Assembly: GCA_024696005.1 (NCBI GenBank)
Contig: JAILHF010000011.1
Coordinates: forward strand, 80,608-144,607
Source: Lachnospiraceae bacterium
GTDB lineage: Bacteria > Bacillota > Clostridia > Lachnospirales > Lachnospiraceae
DNA: 64,000 nt
Direction: 5' to 3'
Made by a program: the position numbers and the translations under genes. The notes under the pieces are model-generated. The model saw only the letters and a list, made by a program, of their open reading frames with translations. It was not told the DNA's origin and made no database searches. Of this stretch, positions 9,717 to 20,181 are shown in pieces; position 1 is the first letter of the stretch, and each line of letters starts with the position of its first letter.

Positions 9717-10020
9717 TGCCTGGATCTACATTGCGATCATGGCGCTTGTGACCTACCTGATCCGCATGCTGCCGCTGACGCTTCTGCGCAAGGAGATCAA
9801 AAACAAAACCCTGCGTTCGTTTCTCTATTATGTGCCCTATGTGACACTCACGGTCATGACCATTCCGGCCATCTTTACGGCCACCGGGGACATCCGGACC
9901 GGCATCGCGGGCTTTTTGTGCGCGTTTTTGCTGGCATGGAAAAAGCAGAGCCTGCCGGTGGTGGCTTTTGTATCCTGTGTTGTGGTATTTCTGACGGATA
10001 TCCTGCTGACATTTTTGTGA
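9706..10020 (+). CDS. azlD: AzlD family branched-chain amino acid exporter, small subunit
   Basis: A 104-residue membrane protein with about four hydrophobic helices and the typical start YIAIMALVTYLIRMLPLTLL. It is the partner of AzlC in branched-chain amino acid export. A GGAAAGGAGG site lies inside the end of azlC. The gene ends at the promoter of the following lipoprotein gene, so azlCD closes the preceding transcription unit. Confidence 0.88.
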   Translation: MKHDAWIYIAIMALVTYLIRMLPLTLLRKEIKNKTLRSFLYYVPYVTLTVMTIPAIFTATGDIRTGIAGFLCAFLLAWKKQSLPVVAFVSCVVVFLTDILLTFL

Positions 10021-10034
10021 AAAAGTGCTATAAT
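10006..10034 (+). promoter_or_regulatory. Promoter for lipoprotein gene at 10068
   Basis: A -35 CTGACA (10006-10011) and a perfect -10 TATAAT (10029-10034) are separated by 17 bp. The -35 lies in the last codons of azlD. A normal leader with AAAGGAGG follows before the ATG at 10068. Confidence 0.7.
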
Positions 10035-10067
10035 ACTCCGCGTTTCAAGATAAAGGAGGAGCTGATC

Positions 10068-11810
10068 ATGAAAAAGAAATGTTTTCTTGCGATATTTCTT
10101 GCTTCCGTGATGGCGCTGGCGGCTTGCGAATCTTCGAAGCCGGAGGATCCGCGCGGCAGTTTTGAAGGAGAAGATGAAAAAACCACGCCCACCGAAAAGC
10201 CGGCGGAGCCTGCGGTTCCGACCGTCGAAGACGACCGGCCGACGGATCCGGCCGGGGATACGTCGAACGGTTTTTTCGCGCCTTATTTTGCAAGAGGCGA
10301 TGTGGAGAACAACGGCGATTATTTCGTGCGGGTCGGGGATCTGGTCTGGTACCGGGAGCTTCTTCCCGAGAACCTGGCAGCGGGAGCCACGTTTGGCGAA
10401 TTCCTGTACACGGAGGAGGAACACCGGTCTTCGAAGCTCTGCTGTTACGATCTGAACAAAGGCTTCTGGGAAGAGGTCTGTGATGTCACGGGGCGCGGTG
10501 AGCTCTATGCCTGCCCGAAGGGCATCTATATCAATGCGGAAGGGATCGAGGAAACGGATCTGATCGATCCCGAGACCGGAGAGCAGACGAAATACTGTGA
10601 CGGGATGCCGCTGGGGATCTCCCCCAGCGGAGAGCTCCTCGCCGTGGAACGCTGGGGGGGCCAGGTTGCCGAGACGGTCCTTGTAAAGGACGGAAAAGAT
10701 GTGCTGGCGCTGAGCGGGGAGAATCTCTATTATGAGTGCTGCGGTTTCGCGGGCGAGACGATGATCGTGCTGGTCCATGACGAATCGGAAGAACATGACT
10801 GGAGGATCCTTGCAGTCACGGAGGACGGAGAGCAGACCGAGCTCGGAACCACCGGCACGTCGGAGAGCACCAGCTGGCCGAAGGTGGAACAGTTTTTGAC
10901 AAAGAGTGACGGCAGCATCGCGCTGAGCATCGCCTATTACGAAGGAACGGGTAACTTCCTGGCAGACTGGAAGCTGGTCGAGGCGGACCCCCGGGTGGCC
11001 GGGAGCGTGGAGGAGACGGCGGATCTTGCGGAATTTGAGGCAAGCCATTTTTCCGGAGAGGAAGCAGTCGAAGCCCCCAGGATCTGGGAGAACGGGATCG
11101 GCGCCATAGAATACAATGAATACGTACCGGGTGATCTGCATGTTAACGAGGGAAACCTGTTGCGCGTAGACCAGACCTGGGGCGGCTGGCCCGTGCTCAA
11201 TGGCTATTTCGGTCCGAAAGAGGACGGACACACGTCCATCCTTCAGAGGGGTGTGATCCTTCGGGATACGGCTTTCGTAATCTATGCGGATGTCGCGGAG
11301 GATGCGGATTACGATATCGGCTGGCGTCCGGGCTACCGCATGGAAAAGCTGGTGATGAATGCGATCCCCTTCGGGGAGGAGTTCCTGAACAACGACGGTG
11401 AGCCGGAGAACGTCCACGTCCTGTTTTCGGCAGACGGGGATGTGTGGCACGGAACGAGCGAAGAACTGGAAGGAAAGTGGAAGCTCATCCGCTATGAGAA
11501 TGAAGGCTATGTGGGGGATGCGATCGCGGAAGGAATGGAAACCTTCTTTACCGTCTATTCCGACGGCAGTGCCACGATGGAGGAAAAGGGCTATAACGAT
11601 GCCGGCAGAGAGGAGCTCTTTACCACGACGCTCAGAAGGCTCGACGGCGGAAGGGCCGGAATGGTGGTCTGGGAAGGAACAAACCGCTTCGGCAGCATCT
11701 CTTATGAGGTGGTGGGCGTGGAGAACGGTGAGCTGGAGCTTTCCGCCACCTTCTACTACGACGACGGCACTCCGGCCGGGAACGAGACCTGGTACAAGCG
11801 TGTTGACTGA
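10068..11810 (+). CDS. Large secreted lipoprotein, unknown function
   Basis: A 580-residue protein that starts at 10068 behind AAAGGAGG. The signal peptide ends in the lipobox LAAC, followed by a Pro/Glu/Thr-rich spacer (about residues 25-65) that would hold the domain off the membrane. The body is acidic and aromatic with repeated short strands (for example FVRVGDLVWYRELLP and LYACPKGIYINAEGIEETD), which suggests a beta-propeller-like fold of the kind in Clostridia lipoproteins. The C-terminal 120 residues (GKWKLIRYENEGYVG, then GSATMEEKGYNDAG) look like a separate small lipocalin-like domain. No catalytic motif is seen. It has its own promoter and lies just upstream of the ATP synthase promoter. 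Confidence 0.65.
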   Translation: MKKKCFLAIFLASVMALAACESSKPEDPRGSFEGEDEKTTPTEKPAEPAVPTVEDDRPTDPAGDTSNGFFAPYFARGDVENNGDYFVRVGDLVWYRELLPENLAAGATFGEFLYTEEEHRSSKLCCYDLNKGFWEEVCDVTGRGELYACPKGIYINAEGIEETDLIDPETGEQTKYCDGMPLGISPSGELLAVERWGGQVAETVLVKDGKDVLALSGENLYYECCGFAGETMIVLVHDESEEHDWRILAVTEDGEQTELGTTGTSESTSWPKVEQFLTKSDGSIALSIAYYEGTGNFLADWKLVEADPRVAGSVEETADLAEFEASHFSGEEAVEAPRIWENGIGAIEYNEYVPGDLHVNEGNLLRVDQTWGGWPVLNGYFGPKEDGHTSILQRGVILRDTAFVIYADVAEDADYDIGWRPGYRMEKLVMNAIPFGEEFLNNDGEPENVHVLFSADGDVWHGTSEELEGKWKLIRYENEGYVGDAIAEGMETFFTVYSDGSATMEEKGYNDAGREELFTTTLRRLDGGRAGMVVWEGTNRFGSISYEVVGVENGELELSATFYYDDGTPAGNETWYKRVD

Positions 11811-11813
11811 TGC

Positions 11814-11842
11814 TTGTCTTTTTACAAAAGCGGTCTTATAAT
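11814..11842 (+). promoter_or_regulatory. Promoter of the ATP synthase operon
   Basis: The -35 TTGTCT (11814-11819) and perfect -10 TATAAT (11837-11842) have 17-bp spacing. They sit directly after the upstream lipoprotein stop, with the GTG of atpB 30 bp downstream and GGAAAGGAG between. Confidence 0.75.
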
Positions 11843-11871
11843 ATGCGGGTATCCGGAAAGGAGAACGTGAA

Positions 11872-12756
11872 GTGACAAAAAAACGTAAGATCCGCATCCT
11901 CGTGATCTCTTTGATCGTCCTGGGATTGATCGTGGCCGGAGTGATCCTTACCCCCGCCCCCGAAAAGCACGAGACCATCAAGGAAGCCATGAAGGACGCG
12001 GTGCTGCATAATGAGAATCAGATCGCATTTCTGGGCTTTGAGGTGGATCCTTCCCTGGTGAGCGGCTATATCGTGACAGGGATCCTGCTTTTGTTTGCCC
12101 TGATCCTGCGGATCTTTGTGATCCCTCATTTCCGGATGATACCCGGGAAATTCCAGCTCGTGATCGAGACCTGGGTCGGCTTTTTCGACGACCTTGCGAA
12201 GGGAAATTCCCCGCACAGGAACAAGGCTCTGGGAGGCTATCTCTTCGGAGCCGGTTCCTATATCTTTGTCGGGACCATGTTTGAGCTGTTTGGCGTGCAG
12301 GCCGTGACCACTGCGGGGCATTCCGTATCCCTGCCGGCGCCGCTGGCCAACATCAACGGGGCCATGTGCATGGGCCTGCTTTCGTATCTGTTTATCATGT
12401 CCGGAGGGATCGCCGGCAACAAGCTGGGCGGCATCGGCAAGACGCTGAAGGAATTCTCCCTCCCGATCTCCATGACATTCCGACTTTTCGGTGCACTGCT
12501 CTCCGGCATGCTGACGACGGAGCTGGTGTATTACTATATCACCCTCAGTTTCGGACTGCCCGTGGTCGTGGGCGTGCTCTTCACGGTGCTGCATGCCCTG
12601 ATCCAGGCCTACGTGCTCACGATGCTCACAAGCTTCTACTATGGGGAAGTGAGCGAGGTGCATCCGAAGAAGAGCAAAGAGGAACGCGCAGCCGAAAAGG
12701 CGGCAAAGAAAGCTGCAAAAGAAGCGGAGAAAGCGGCAAAAGCCGCCGGATCATAA
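11872..12756 (+). CDS. atpB: F1Fo ATP synthase subunit a
   Basis: The 294-residue membrane subunit forms the ion half-channels against the c ring. The start is GTG at 11872 behind GGAAAGGAG. The essential arginine lies in SLPISMTFRLFGALLSG, and the last helices (GVLFTVLHALIQAYVLTMLT) are classical. Two features are unusual. There is an extra hydrophobic segment at residues 8-25 before the conserved part, and a roughly 30-residue Lys/Ala/Glu tail after the last helix (KEERAAEKAAKKAAKEAEK) that should lie in the cytoplasm. It is the first gene of the operon; no atpI precedes it. Confidence 0.93.
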   Translation: MTKKRKIRILVISLIVLGLIVAGVILTPAPEKHETIKEAMKDAVLHNENQIAFLGFEVDPSLVSGYIVTGILLLFALILRIFVIPHFRMIPGKFQLVIETWVGFFDDLAKGNSPHRNKALGGYLFGAGSYIFVGTMFELFGVQAVTTAGHSVSLPAPLANINGAMCMGLLSYLFIMSGGIAGNKLGGIGKTLKEFSLPISMTFRLFGALLSGMLTTELVYYYITLSFGLPVVVGVLFTVLHALIQAYVLTMLTSFYYGEVSEVHPKKSKEERAAEKAAKKAAKEAEKAAKAAGS

Positions 12757-12779
12757 GGAAAAGACGGAGGAAAACGAAG

Positions 12780-13178
12780 ATGAAGAAACTGAAGAGCTTA
12801 TCCATCGTACTGGCGGCCCTGATCCTGGTCATGGGAACCATTACCGCGGCGGAAGCCATCAAAGCGAAGGCAGCGGATGCATCCGCACCGGTTGCGATGC
12901 AGGCGCCGGAAGCGCCGGAAGGGGCAGAAGCTGTGGCAGCCGCAGGGGATACGACCACCGGCACCAAGGCCATCGCGGCAGCCATCGCGATCGGACTGGC
13001 AGCGATCGGCGGAACCTTCTCGATGGGCATGTCCATCGCGAAGTCCAACGAAGGCGTGGCGAGACAGCCGGAAGCGGCAGGCAAGATCCAGACGCAGCTT
13101 ATGCTGGGCCTGGTGTTCATCGAGACCGTCGTGATCTATGCCCTGATCGTGGCGATCCTGATCGTATTCGTATTGTAA
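12780..13178 (+). CDS. atpE: F1Fo ATP synthase subunit c with N-terminal signal-peptide-like extension
   Basis: The 132-residue c-ring subunit is much longer than the usual 75-90. The hairpin occupies about residues 62-132, with the loop ARQPEA and the ion-binding Glu in LVFIETVVIYALI. The first 60 residues look like a signal peptide (KKLKSLSIVLAALILVMG, possible Ala-x-Ala cleavage after TAAEA) plus an Ala/Pro/Glu-rich spacer. Because c has its N terminus outside, removal of a signal peptide fits the topology. The Thr after Glu and the Tyr four residues on are found in Na+-type sites, but the helix-1 Gln of known Na+ rings aligns with Met, so ion choice is open. The start has GGAGG at good spacing. 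Confidence 0.92.
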   Translation: MKKLKSLSIVLAALILVMGTITAAEAIKAKAADASAPVAMQAPEAPEGAEAVAAAGDTTTGTKAIAAAIAIGLAAIGGTFSMGMSIAKSNEGVARQPEAAGKIQTQLMLGLVFIETVVIYALIVAILIVFVL

Positions 13179-13196
13179 TCAGACGGAGGAGACAAA

Positions 13197-13703
13197 ATGC
13201 TCTTAGCAACGGATTTGCCTCTTGGCATCGATTTTGTACAGGTCCTGCTGCATCTCTTTAATGTGGTGATCCTTTTTGCGGGATTGTATGTGCTCCTTTA
13301 TGCCCCGGTAAAGGCCTTCATGGACAAGAGGCAGGAGTACTTCCGCTCGCTGCAGGAAGAGGCGGAAAAAGCAAAGCAGGAAGCGGAAGAACAGAAGGCT
13401 GCATGCGAGAAAAAATTCCGGGAAGCGGAAGACGAGATCAACGCAAACAGAAAAGCAGCCGAGAAGGAGCTTGAGGAGATCAGAAAGCAGACCAGGGACG
13501 CCGCAAAGGCGGAGGCCAGGGAGCTGCTGGAAGAGACGCGCCGTCAGGCCGAGCGGGAGCGCAGGGCCATCATCGGCGGTGCCAGGGAGGACATCTCCCG
13601 CATGATCGAAGACGCGGCGCGCAAGATCATGCAGGGGGAAGACGCGGGAGATCCCTACGAGGAATTCCTGAAAGACGTGGAGAGGAATCAGCACAATGGC
13701 TGA
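13197..13703 (+). CDS. atpF: F1Fo ATP synthase subunit b
   Basis: The 168-residue peripheral-stalk subunit has one membrane helix (about residues 15-35, LLHLFNVVILFAGLYVLLYA) and a long charged coiled coil to the C terminus (KAKQEAEEQKAACEKKFREA and so on). It normally dimerises and holds delta at the top of F1. Length is ordinary, so b itself is not fused. Its end overlaps the start of the delta/alpha fusion gene by 8 bp. A GGAGGAGA site precedes the ATG. Confidence 0.93.
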   Translation: MLLATDLPLGIDFVQVLLHLFNVVILFAGLYVLLYAPVKAFMDKRQEYFRSLQEEAEKAKQEAEEQKAACEKKFREAEDEINANRKAAEKELEEIRKQTRDAAKAEARELLEETRRQAERERRAIIGGAREDISRMIEDAARKIMQGEDAGDPYEEFLKDVERNQHNG

Positions 13704-15425
13704 GAAAAAGCCTGAAAAAGCATATCTTTATGCGGCGAAAAAGCCGAATGTCGTACAGCAGAAGCGCCTGGAAGATTTCCTGAAGGAGCATTACGGAAGG
13801 GAATATGAACTGGTCTGGCGTGAAGAGGAGGAAGCCGGAGCGGGTTTCCGTCTGGTGGTCGGAGACGATGTCTATGACCGCACGAAGGAAGGGCGCTTCC
13901 ACCAGCTGCAGGAACGCCTGGAGCAGCTCAGGCAGCAGGAAGCGGAAGCATCCGACCTGATCACGCTCTTTAAGAGCAGCATCGACAGCTGGAACGTGGA
14001 GGCTTCGGCCAGTGAGGAAGGTACCGTGCTCACGGTCGGAGACGGGATCGTGGTCGTGGAGGGCCTTTCGAGGGCCGTTTACGGCGAGATCCTTGTTTTT
14101 GAGAGCGGTGTCAAGGGAATGGTCCAGGATATCCGGCGGGATTCCCTGGGCGTCATTCTTTTCGGCAGCGATGACGGCGTGCTGGAAGGCAGCCGTGTCC
14201 GCCGCAGCCACAAGACCGCAGGCATCCCTGTGGGAGAGGCGTATCTGGGGCGTGTCGTGAATGCCCTGGGAGAGCCGGTCGACGGCGGCGGAGCGATTCC
14301 CGCGGACGGATACCGGCCCGTGGAATCACCGGCGCCGGGCATCATCGAGCGGCAGGCGGTGGATACGCCCATGTATACCGGCATCCTTACCATCGATTCG
14401 ATGTTCCCGATCGGCCGCGGACAGCGTGAGCTGATCATCGGCGACCGTCAGACCGGAAAGACCGCCATCGCGACCGATGCGATCCTGAACCAGGACGACG
14501 TGATCTGCATCTATGTGGCGATCGGCCAGAAGGCCAGCAGTGTGGCCAGACTGGTGGGAAGCCTGAAGAAAAAAGGAGCGATGAAGCATACCATCGTCGT
14601 GAGCGCCACGGCGAGCGACACAGCTCCGATCCAGTATATCGCGCCATACGCGGGCACCGCGCTGGCGGAGTATTTCATGCACAAGGGCAGGGATGTCCTG
14701 ATCATCTATGACGATCTGAGCAAACATGCCATCGCGTACCGTGCACTCTCGCTTTTGCTGGAGCGGTCCCCGGGACGTGAGGCTTATCCCGGCGACGTGT
14801 TTTACCTGCATTCCCGTCTTTTGGAGCGCTCGGCCCATCTTTCGGACGAGCTGGGAGGCGGAAGCATCACGGCGCTGCCCATCGTCGAGACCCAGGCCGG
14901 TGATGTTTCGGCCTATATCCCGACCAATATCATATCGATCACCGACGGACAGATCTTCCTGGAGAGCGATCTCTTCTTCTCGGGACAGAGACCGGCCGTG
15001 AACGTGGGCCTTTCCGTATCCCGTGTGGGCGGAGCCGCGCAGACGAAAGCCATGAAAAAGGCGGCGGGCACGATACGTCTGGATCTGGCGCAGTACCGCG
15101 AGATGGAGATCTTTACCCAGTTTTCCAGCGATCTGGATGAAACAACGAGACGGCAGCTGCAGTACGGCGAGGGCCTGATGCAGATCCTGCGGCAGCCCCA
15201 GGGCAGCCCTTACAAGCTTCACGAGATGGTCATCCTTCTGCTCGCGGCTACGGGGCATGTGATGCAGGAACTGGAGATCGAGCAGATCCGCCCGTTTTCG
15301 GAAGATCTTCTGCGCTTTTTCTCGGCCATGCATTCCGCGCTCTGCCGAGAGATCGATGAAACGGGGAAGCTCAGTGACGAGCAGAAAGAAGAGATCCGCA
15401 GCCTTTCGGAGGAATATCTGGATAA

Positions 15426-15447
<22 letters not shown>
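13696..15447 (+). CDS. atpA: F1 ATP synthase alpha subunit fused to a delta-subunit C-terminal domain
   Basis: A 583-residue protein. Residues about 85-583 are a complete alpha subunit: P-loop GDRQTGKT (about residue 248), [19 protein letters not shown], and the [11 protein letters not shown] segment with its arginine. Residues about 10-80 are not alpha. [18 protein letters not shown], then [16 protein letters not shown] and a helix, match the C-terminal domain of subunit delta (compare GVIIRAGDMVIDGSVRGRL of E. coli AtpH). The N-terminal helical bundle of delta, which normally grips alpha, is absent, and no separate atpH lies between atpF and this gene. No internal ATG/GTG/TTG with a good ribosome binding site precedes the alpha part. 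The start overlaps atpF by 8 bp. Confidence 0.92.
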
Positions 15448-18189
<2,742 letters not shown>

Positions 18190-18192
<3 letters not shown>

Positions 18193-18219
18193 ACAAAGTT
18201 TACCGGATTATGATAAAAT
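18190..18219 (+). promoter_or_regulatory. Promoter for small gene at 18249
   Basis: TAGACA (18190-18195) and TAAAAT (18214-18219) are separated by 18 bp, overlapping the atpC stop. GGGGAGG lies 5-6 bp before the next ATG. Moderate match only. Confidence 0.45.
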
Positions 18220-18248
18220 GAACAAAAATTTTGCAGGGGAGGTGCAGG

Positions 18249-18458
18249 ATGGAACAGCAGGGTGATGAACTGAAGAATTTGATGGACTCCCTTTCCATCG
18301 GAGACGAAGGAACTTCCGGGCTCAAAAGCTCGGCGAGCAGTGTGATGCGTCAGAAGGACGTGGATTTCCTGGTATCTCTTTTGCAGGAGCTGCAGACCTA
18401 TCGTGAGATCGGTACTCCCGAAGAGTGCAGGGAGTACAAGAAAAAGGCCCTCGGTTGA
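18249..18458 (+). CDS. Small acidic protein, unknown function
   Basis: A 69-residue protein starting at ATG 18249 behind GGGGAGGTG. It is acidic and helical: a variable first half (LKNLMDSLSIGDEGTSG) and a helix-rich second half (KDVDFLVSLLQELQTYRE) ending in a Lys-rich tail. It has no membrane segment or signal peptide. I recognise no family. It lies alone between the ATP synthase operon and the flippase gene, with a weak hairpin after it. Confidence 0.6.
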   Translation: MEQQGDELKNLMDSLSIGDEGTSGLKSSASSVMRQKDVDFLVSLLQELQTYREIGTPEECREYKKKALG

Positions 18459-18485
18459 ATCGTGTGGGGATGAGTGTTTGCGGGC

Positions 18486-18505
18486 GGGGCATACCTGCCC
18501 TTTTT
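18486..18505 (+). terminator. Weak intrinsic terminator
   Basis: GGGCA (18487-18491) pairs with TGCCC (18496-18500) around a 4-nt loop, followed by TTTTTCTTT. The stem is only five pairs, so it may be leaky. Confidence 0.35.
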
Positions 18506-18520
18506 CTTTGAGGAAAGCGG

Positions 18521-20125
18521 ATGTCCGACGGGATGAAAAAAAACCTGATGCTTCAGGGAAGCATACTGGCTTTTGCGGGGCTGATCAGCAAAGTGATCGG
18601 CTTTCTTTACCGCATCCCGATGGCAAACGTCATCGGCAACAACGGAAACGGCCTGTATTCGGTGGCTTTCGGCATCTATAACATCGCGTTGACGCTTTCG
18701 TCCTACAGCATGCCGCTGGCAGTATCCAAGCTGATGAGCGCCCGTCTGGCCCGCGGGGAATACAAGAACGCGCACCGCCTGTTCAGGGATGCCCTTACGC
18801 TGGCCGCCCTGTCGGGGCTGATCGCGGCCATGGTTTTGTATTTCGGGGCAGATCTTCTGGCAAAGGTGTACCGGAAAGAGGGGCTCGAACGCCCGCTCCG
18901 TATCCTGGCACCGACGGTATTCGTCGTCGCGCTTCTGGGAACCTGCCGCGGTTATTTCCAGGGGCATCGCAACATGGTGCCTACGGCGGTCTCGCAGGTC
19001 ATCGAACAGATCGTGAACGCGATCGTGAGCATCACGGCGGCAGTATTCCTTGTGCGCAAAGCGATCTTCAAGGGCGAGTCGGAAGCGGCGTACGGCGCCA
19101 TGGGAGGCACCATGGGAACCCTTGCCGGCGCGACGGTGGCCCTGCTCCTTTTCGGCCTGATCTTCTGCCTGATACGCGGGGACATGAAGAAGGAGAAATC
19201 ACACGATGATGCGGAGGATGAGGAGCACAGGCTGATCGTGAAAGCGATCGCCCTGACTGTTTTCCCGGTCATATTAAGCCAGAGCATTTACCAGCTGGGC
19301 TATACCCTTGATGACCTGGTCTTCGGGAATCTTATGAGCCTGAAAGGGCATGATGACACCCTGGTGACCGAGCTGCAGGGTGTGTTCAATACCCAGTACA
19401 ACCAGATGATCAACCTGCCTGCGGCGATCGCCACGGCGATGGCATCGGCCACACTGCCGAGCATCGTGGCATCGCTTGCCCGGGGAGACCGGGCAGAGGC
19501 AAGAAAAAAGACCGATACGGTGCTGAAGTTCAACATGATGATCGCGATCCCCTCCGCGGTGGGACTGGCGGTTCTGGCAGAACCGGTCATGCACGTCCTG
19601 TTCCCGGGCCTCGGGGAGCACATGGACGTTGCGGTGATGCTGCTGCGGACCGGCTCATCGGCGGTCATCTTTTACGCATTCTCGACGATATCGACCTCCA
19701 TTCTGCAGGCCGGTGATCACATGCGCATCCCGGTGATCCATTCGGGCATCTCGCTTGCGATCCACGTGATCCTGGTGGCAGTCTGCGTGCGATTTACCTC
19801 TCTGGGCGTGTATGCCCTGATCATCGGAAACGTGAGCTTTCCGCTGCTGGTCTGCATCCTGAACGGCCGCAGCATGAAAAAGCTCTTCGATTACCGTTTC
19901 CGCGTTTCGGAGAGTTTCGTAAAGCCCGCGCTGGCATCCCTCATCATGGGCGGAGCCGTGCTCGCGATCTATCTGCTGCTGAAGGGGCCGACCGGCATCC
20001 TGTGCGCGATGGTCGTATCCATCGTGCTGGGGATCCTGATCTATTTTCAGATGCTCTATTATCTGAAACTGCTTAGGAGGGAGGACATGGCGGCGATCCC
20101 TCTGATCGGGAAGTTTTTCCGCTGA
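18521..20125 (+). CDS. SpoVB/MurJ/Wzx-type polysaccharide or lipid-linked precursor flippase
   Basis: A 534-residue polytopic protein with about 12-14 hydrophobic helices. The N terminus (SILAFAGLISKVIGFLYRIP) is the hallmark of the MOP-superfamily flippases of the SpoVB type in Firmicutes. KQGYTLDDLVFG-like and FNTQYNQMINLPAAIATAM segments support this. It would flip undecaprenyl-linked cell-wall or polysaccharide precursors. Sequence alone does not separate MurJ-like from exopolysaccharide Wzx roles, and no glycan cluster surrounds it. GAGGAAAG precedes the ATG. Confidence 0.85.
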   Translation: MSDGMKKNLMLQGSILAFAGLISKVIGFLYRIPMANVIGNNGNGLYSVAFGIYNIALTLSSYSMPLAVSKLMSARLARGEYKNAHRLFRDALTLAALSGLIAAMVLYFGADLLAKVYRKEGLERPLRILAPTVFVVALLGTCRGYFQGHRNMVPTAVSQVIEQIVNAIVSITAAVFLVRKAIFKGESEAAYGAMGGTMGTLAGATVALLLFGLIFCLIRGDMKKEKSHDDAEDEEHRLIVKAIALTVFPVILSQSIYQLGYTLDDLVFGNLMSLKGHDDTLVTELQGVFNTQYNQMINLPAAIATAMASATLPSIVASLARGDRAEARKKTDTVLKFNMMIAIPSAVGLAVLAEPVMHVLFPGLGEHMDVAVMLLRTGSSAVIFYAFSTISTSILQAGDHMRIPVIHSGISLAIHVILVAVCVRFTSLGVYALIIGNVSFPLLVCILNGRSMKKLFDYRFRVSESFVKPALASLIMGGAVLAIYLLLKGPTGILCAMVVSIVLGILIYFQMLYYLKLLRREDMAAIPLIGKFFR

Positions 20126-20145
20126 CGGGAAAAGGCCGGGCGGTA

Positions 20146-20174
20146 TTGCATTAACGGGAGCAAAAGCCTATAAT
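20146..20174 (+). promoter_or_regulatory. Promoter giving a leaderless mRNA
   Basis: TTGCAT (20146-20151), a 17-bp spacer and perfect TATAAT (20169-20174). The ATG at 20182 begins 7 bp after the -10, which is where transcription should start. No Shine-Dalgarno sequence exists in the interval. Confidence 0.75.
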
Positions 20175-20181
20175 CAAAGAC

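Noticed and set aside
9918..10067. A 50-residue longer form of the lipoprotein starting at 9918
   Set aside because: It would lie over azlD and the promoter, and the ATG at 10068 has a ribosome binding site and begins a proper lipoprotein signal peptide.
12780..13178. Calling the ATP synthase Na+-coupled
   Set aside because: Only part of the Na+ site pattern is present and the helix-1 Gln is replaced; the evidence is not enough either way.
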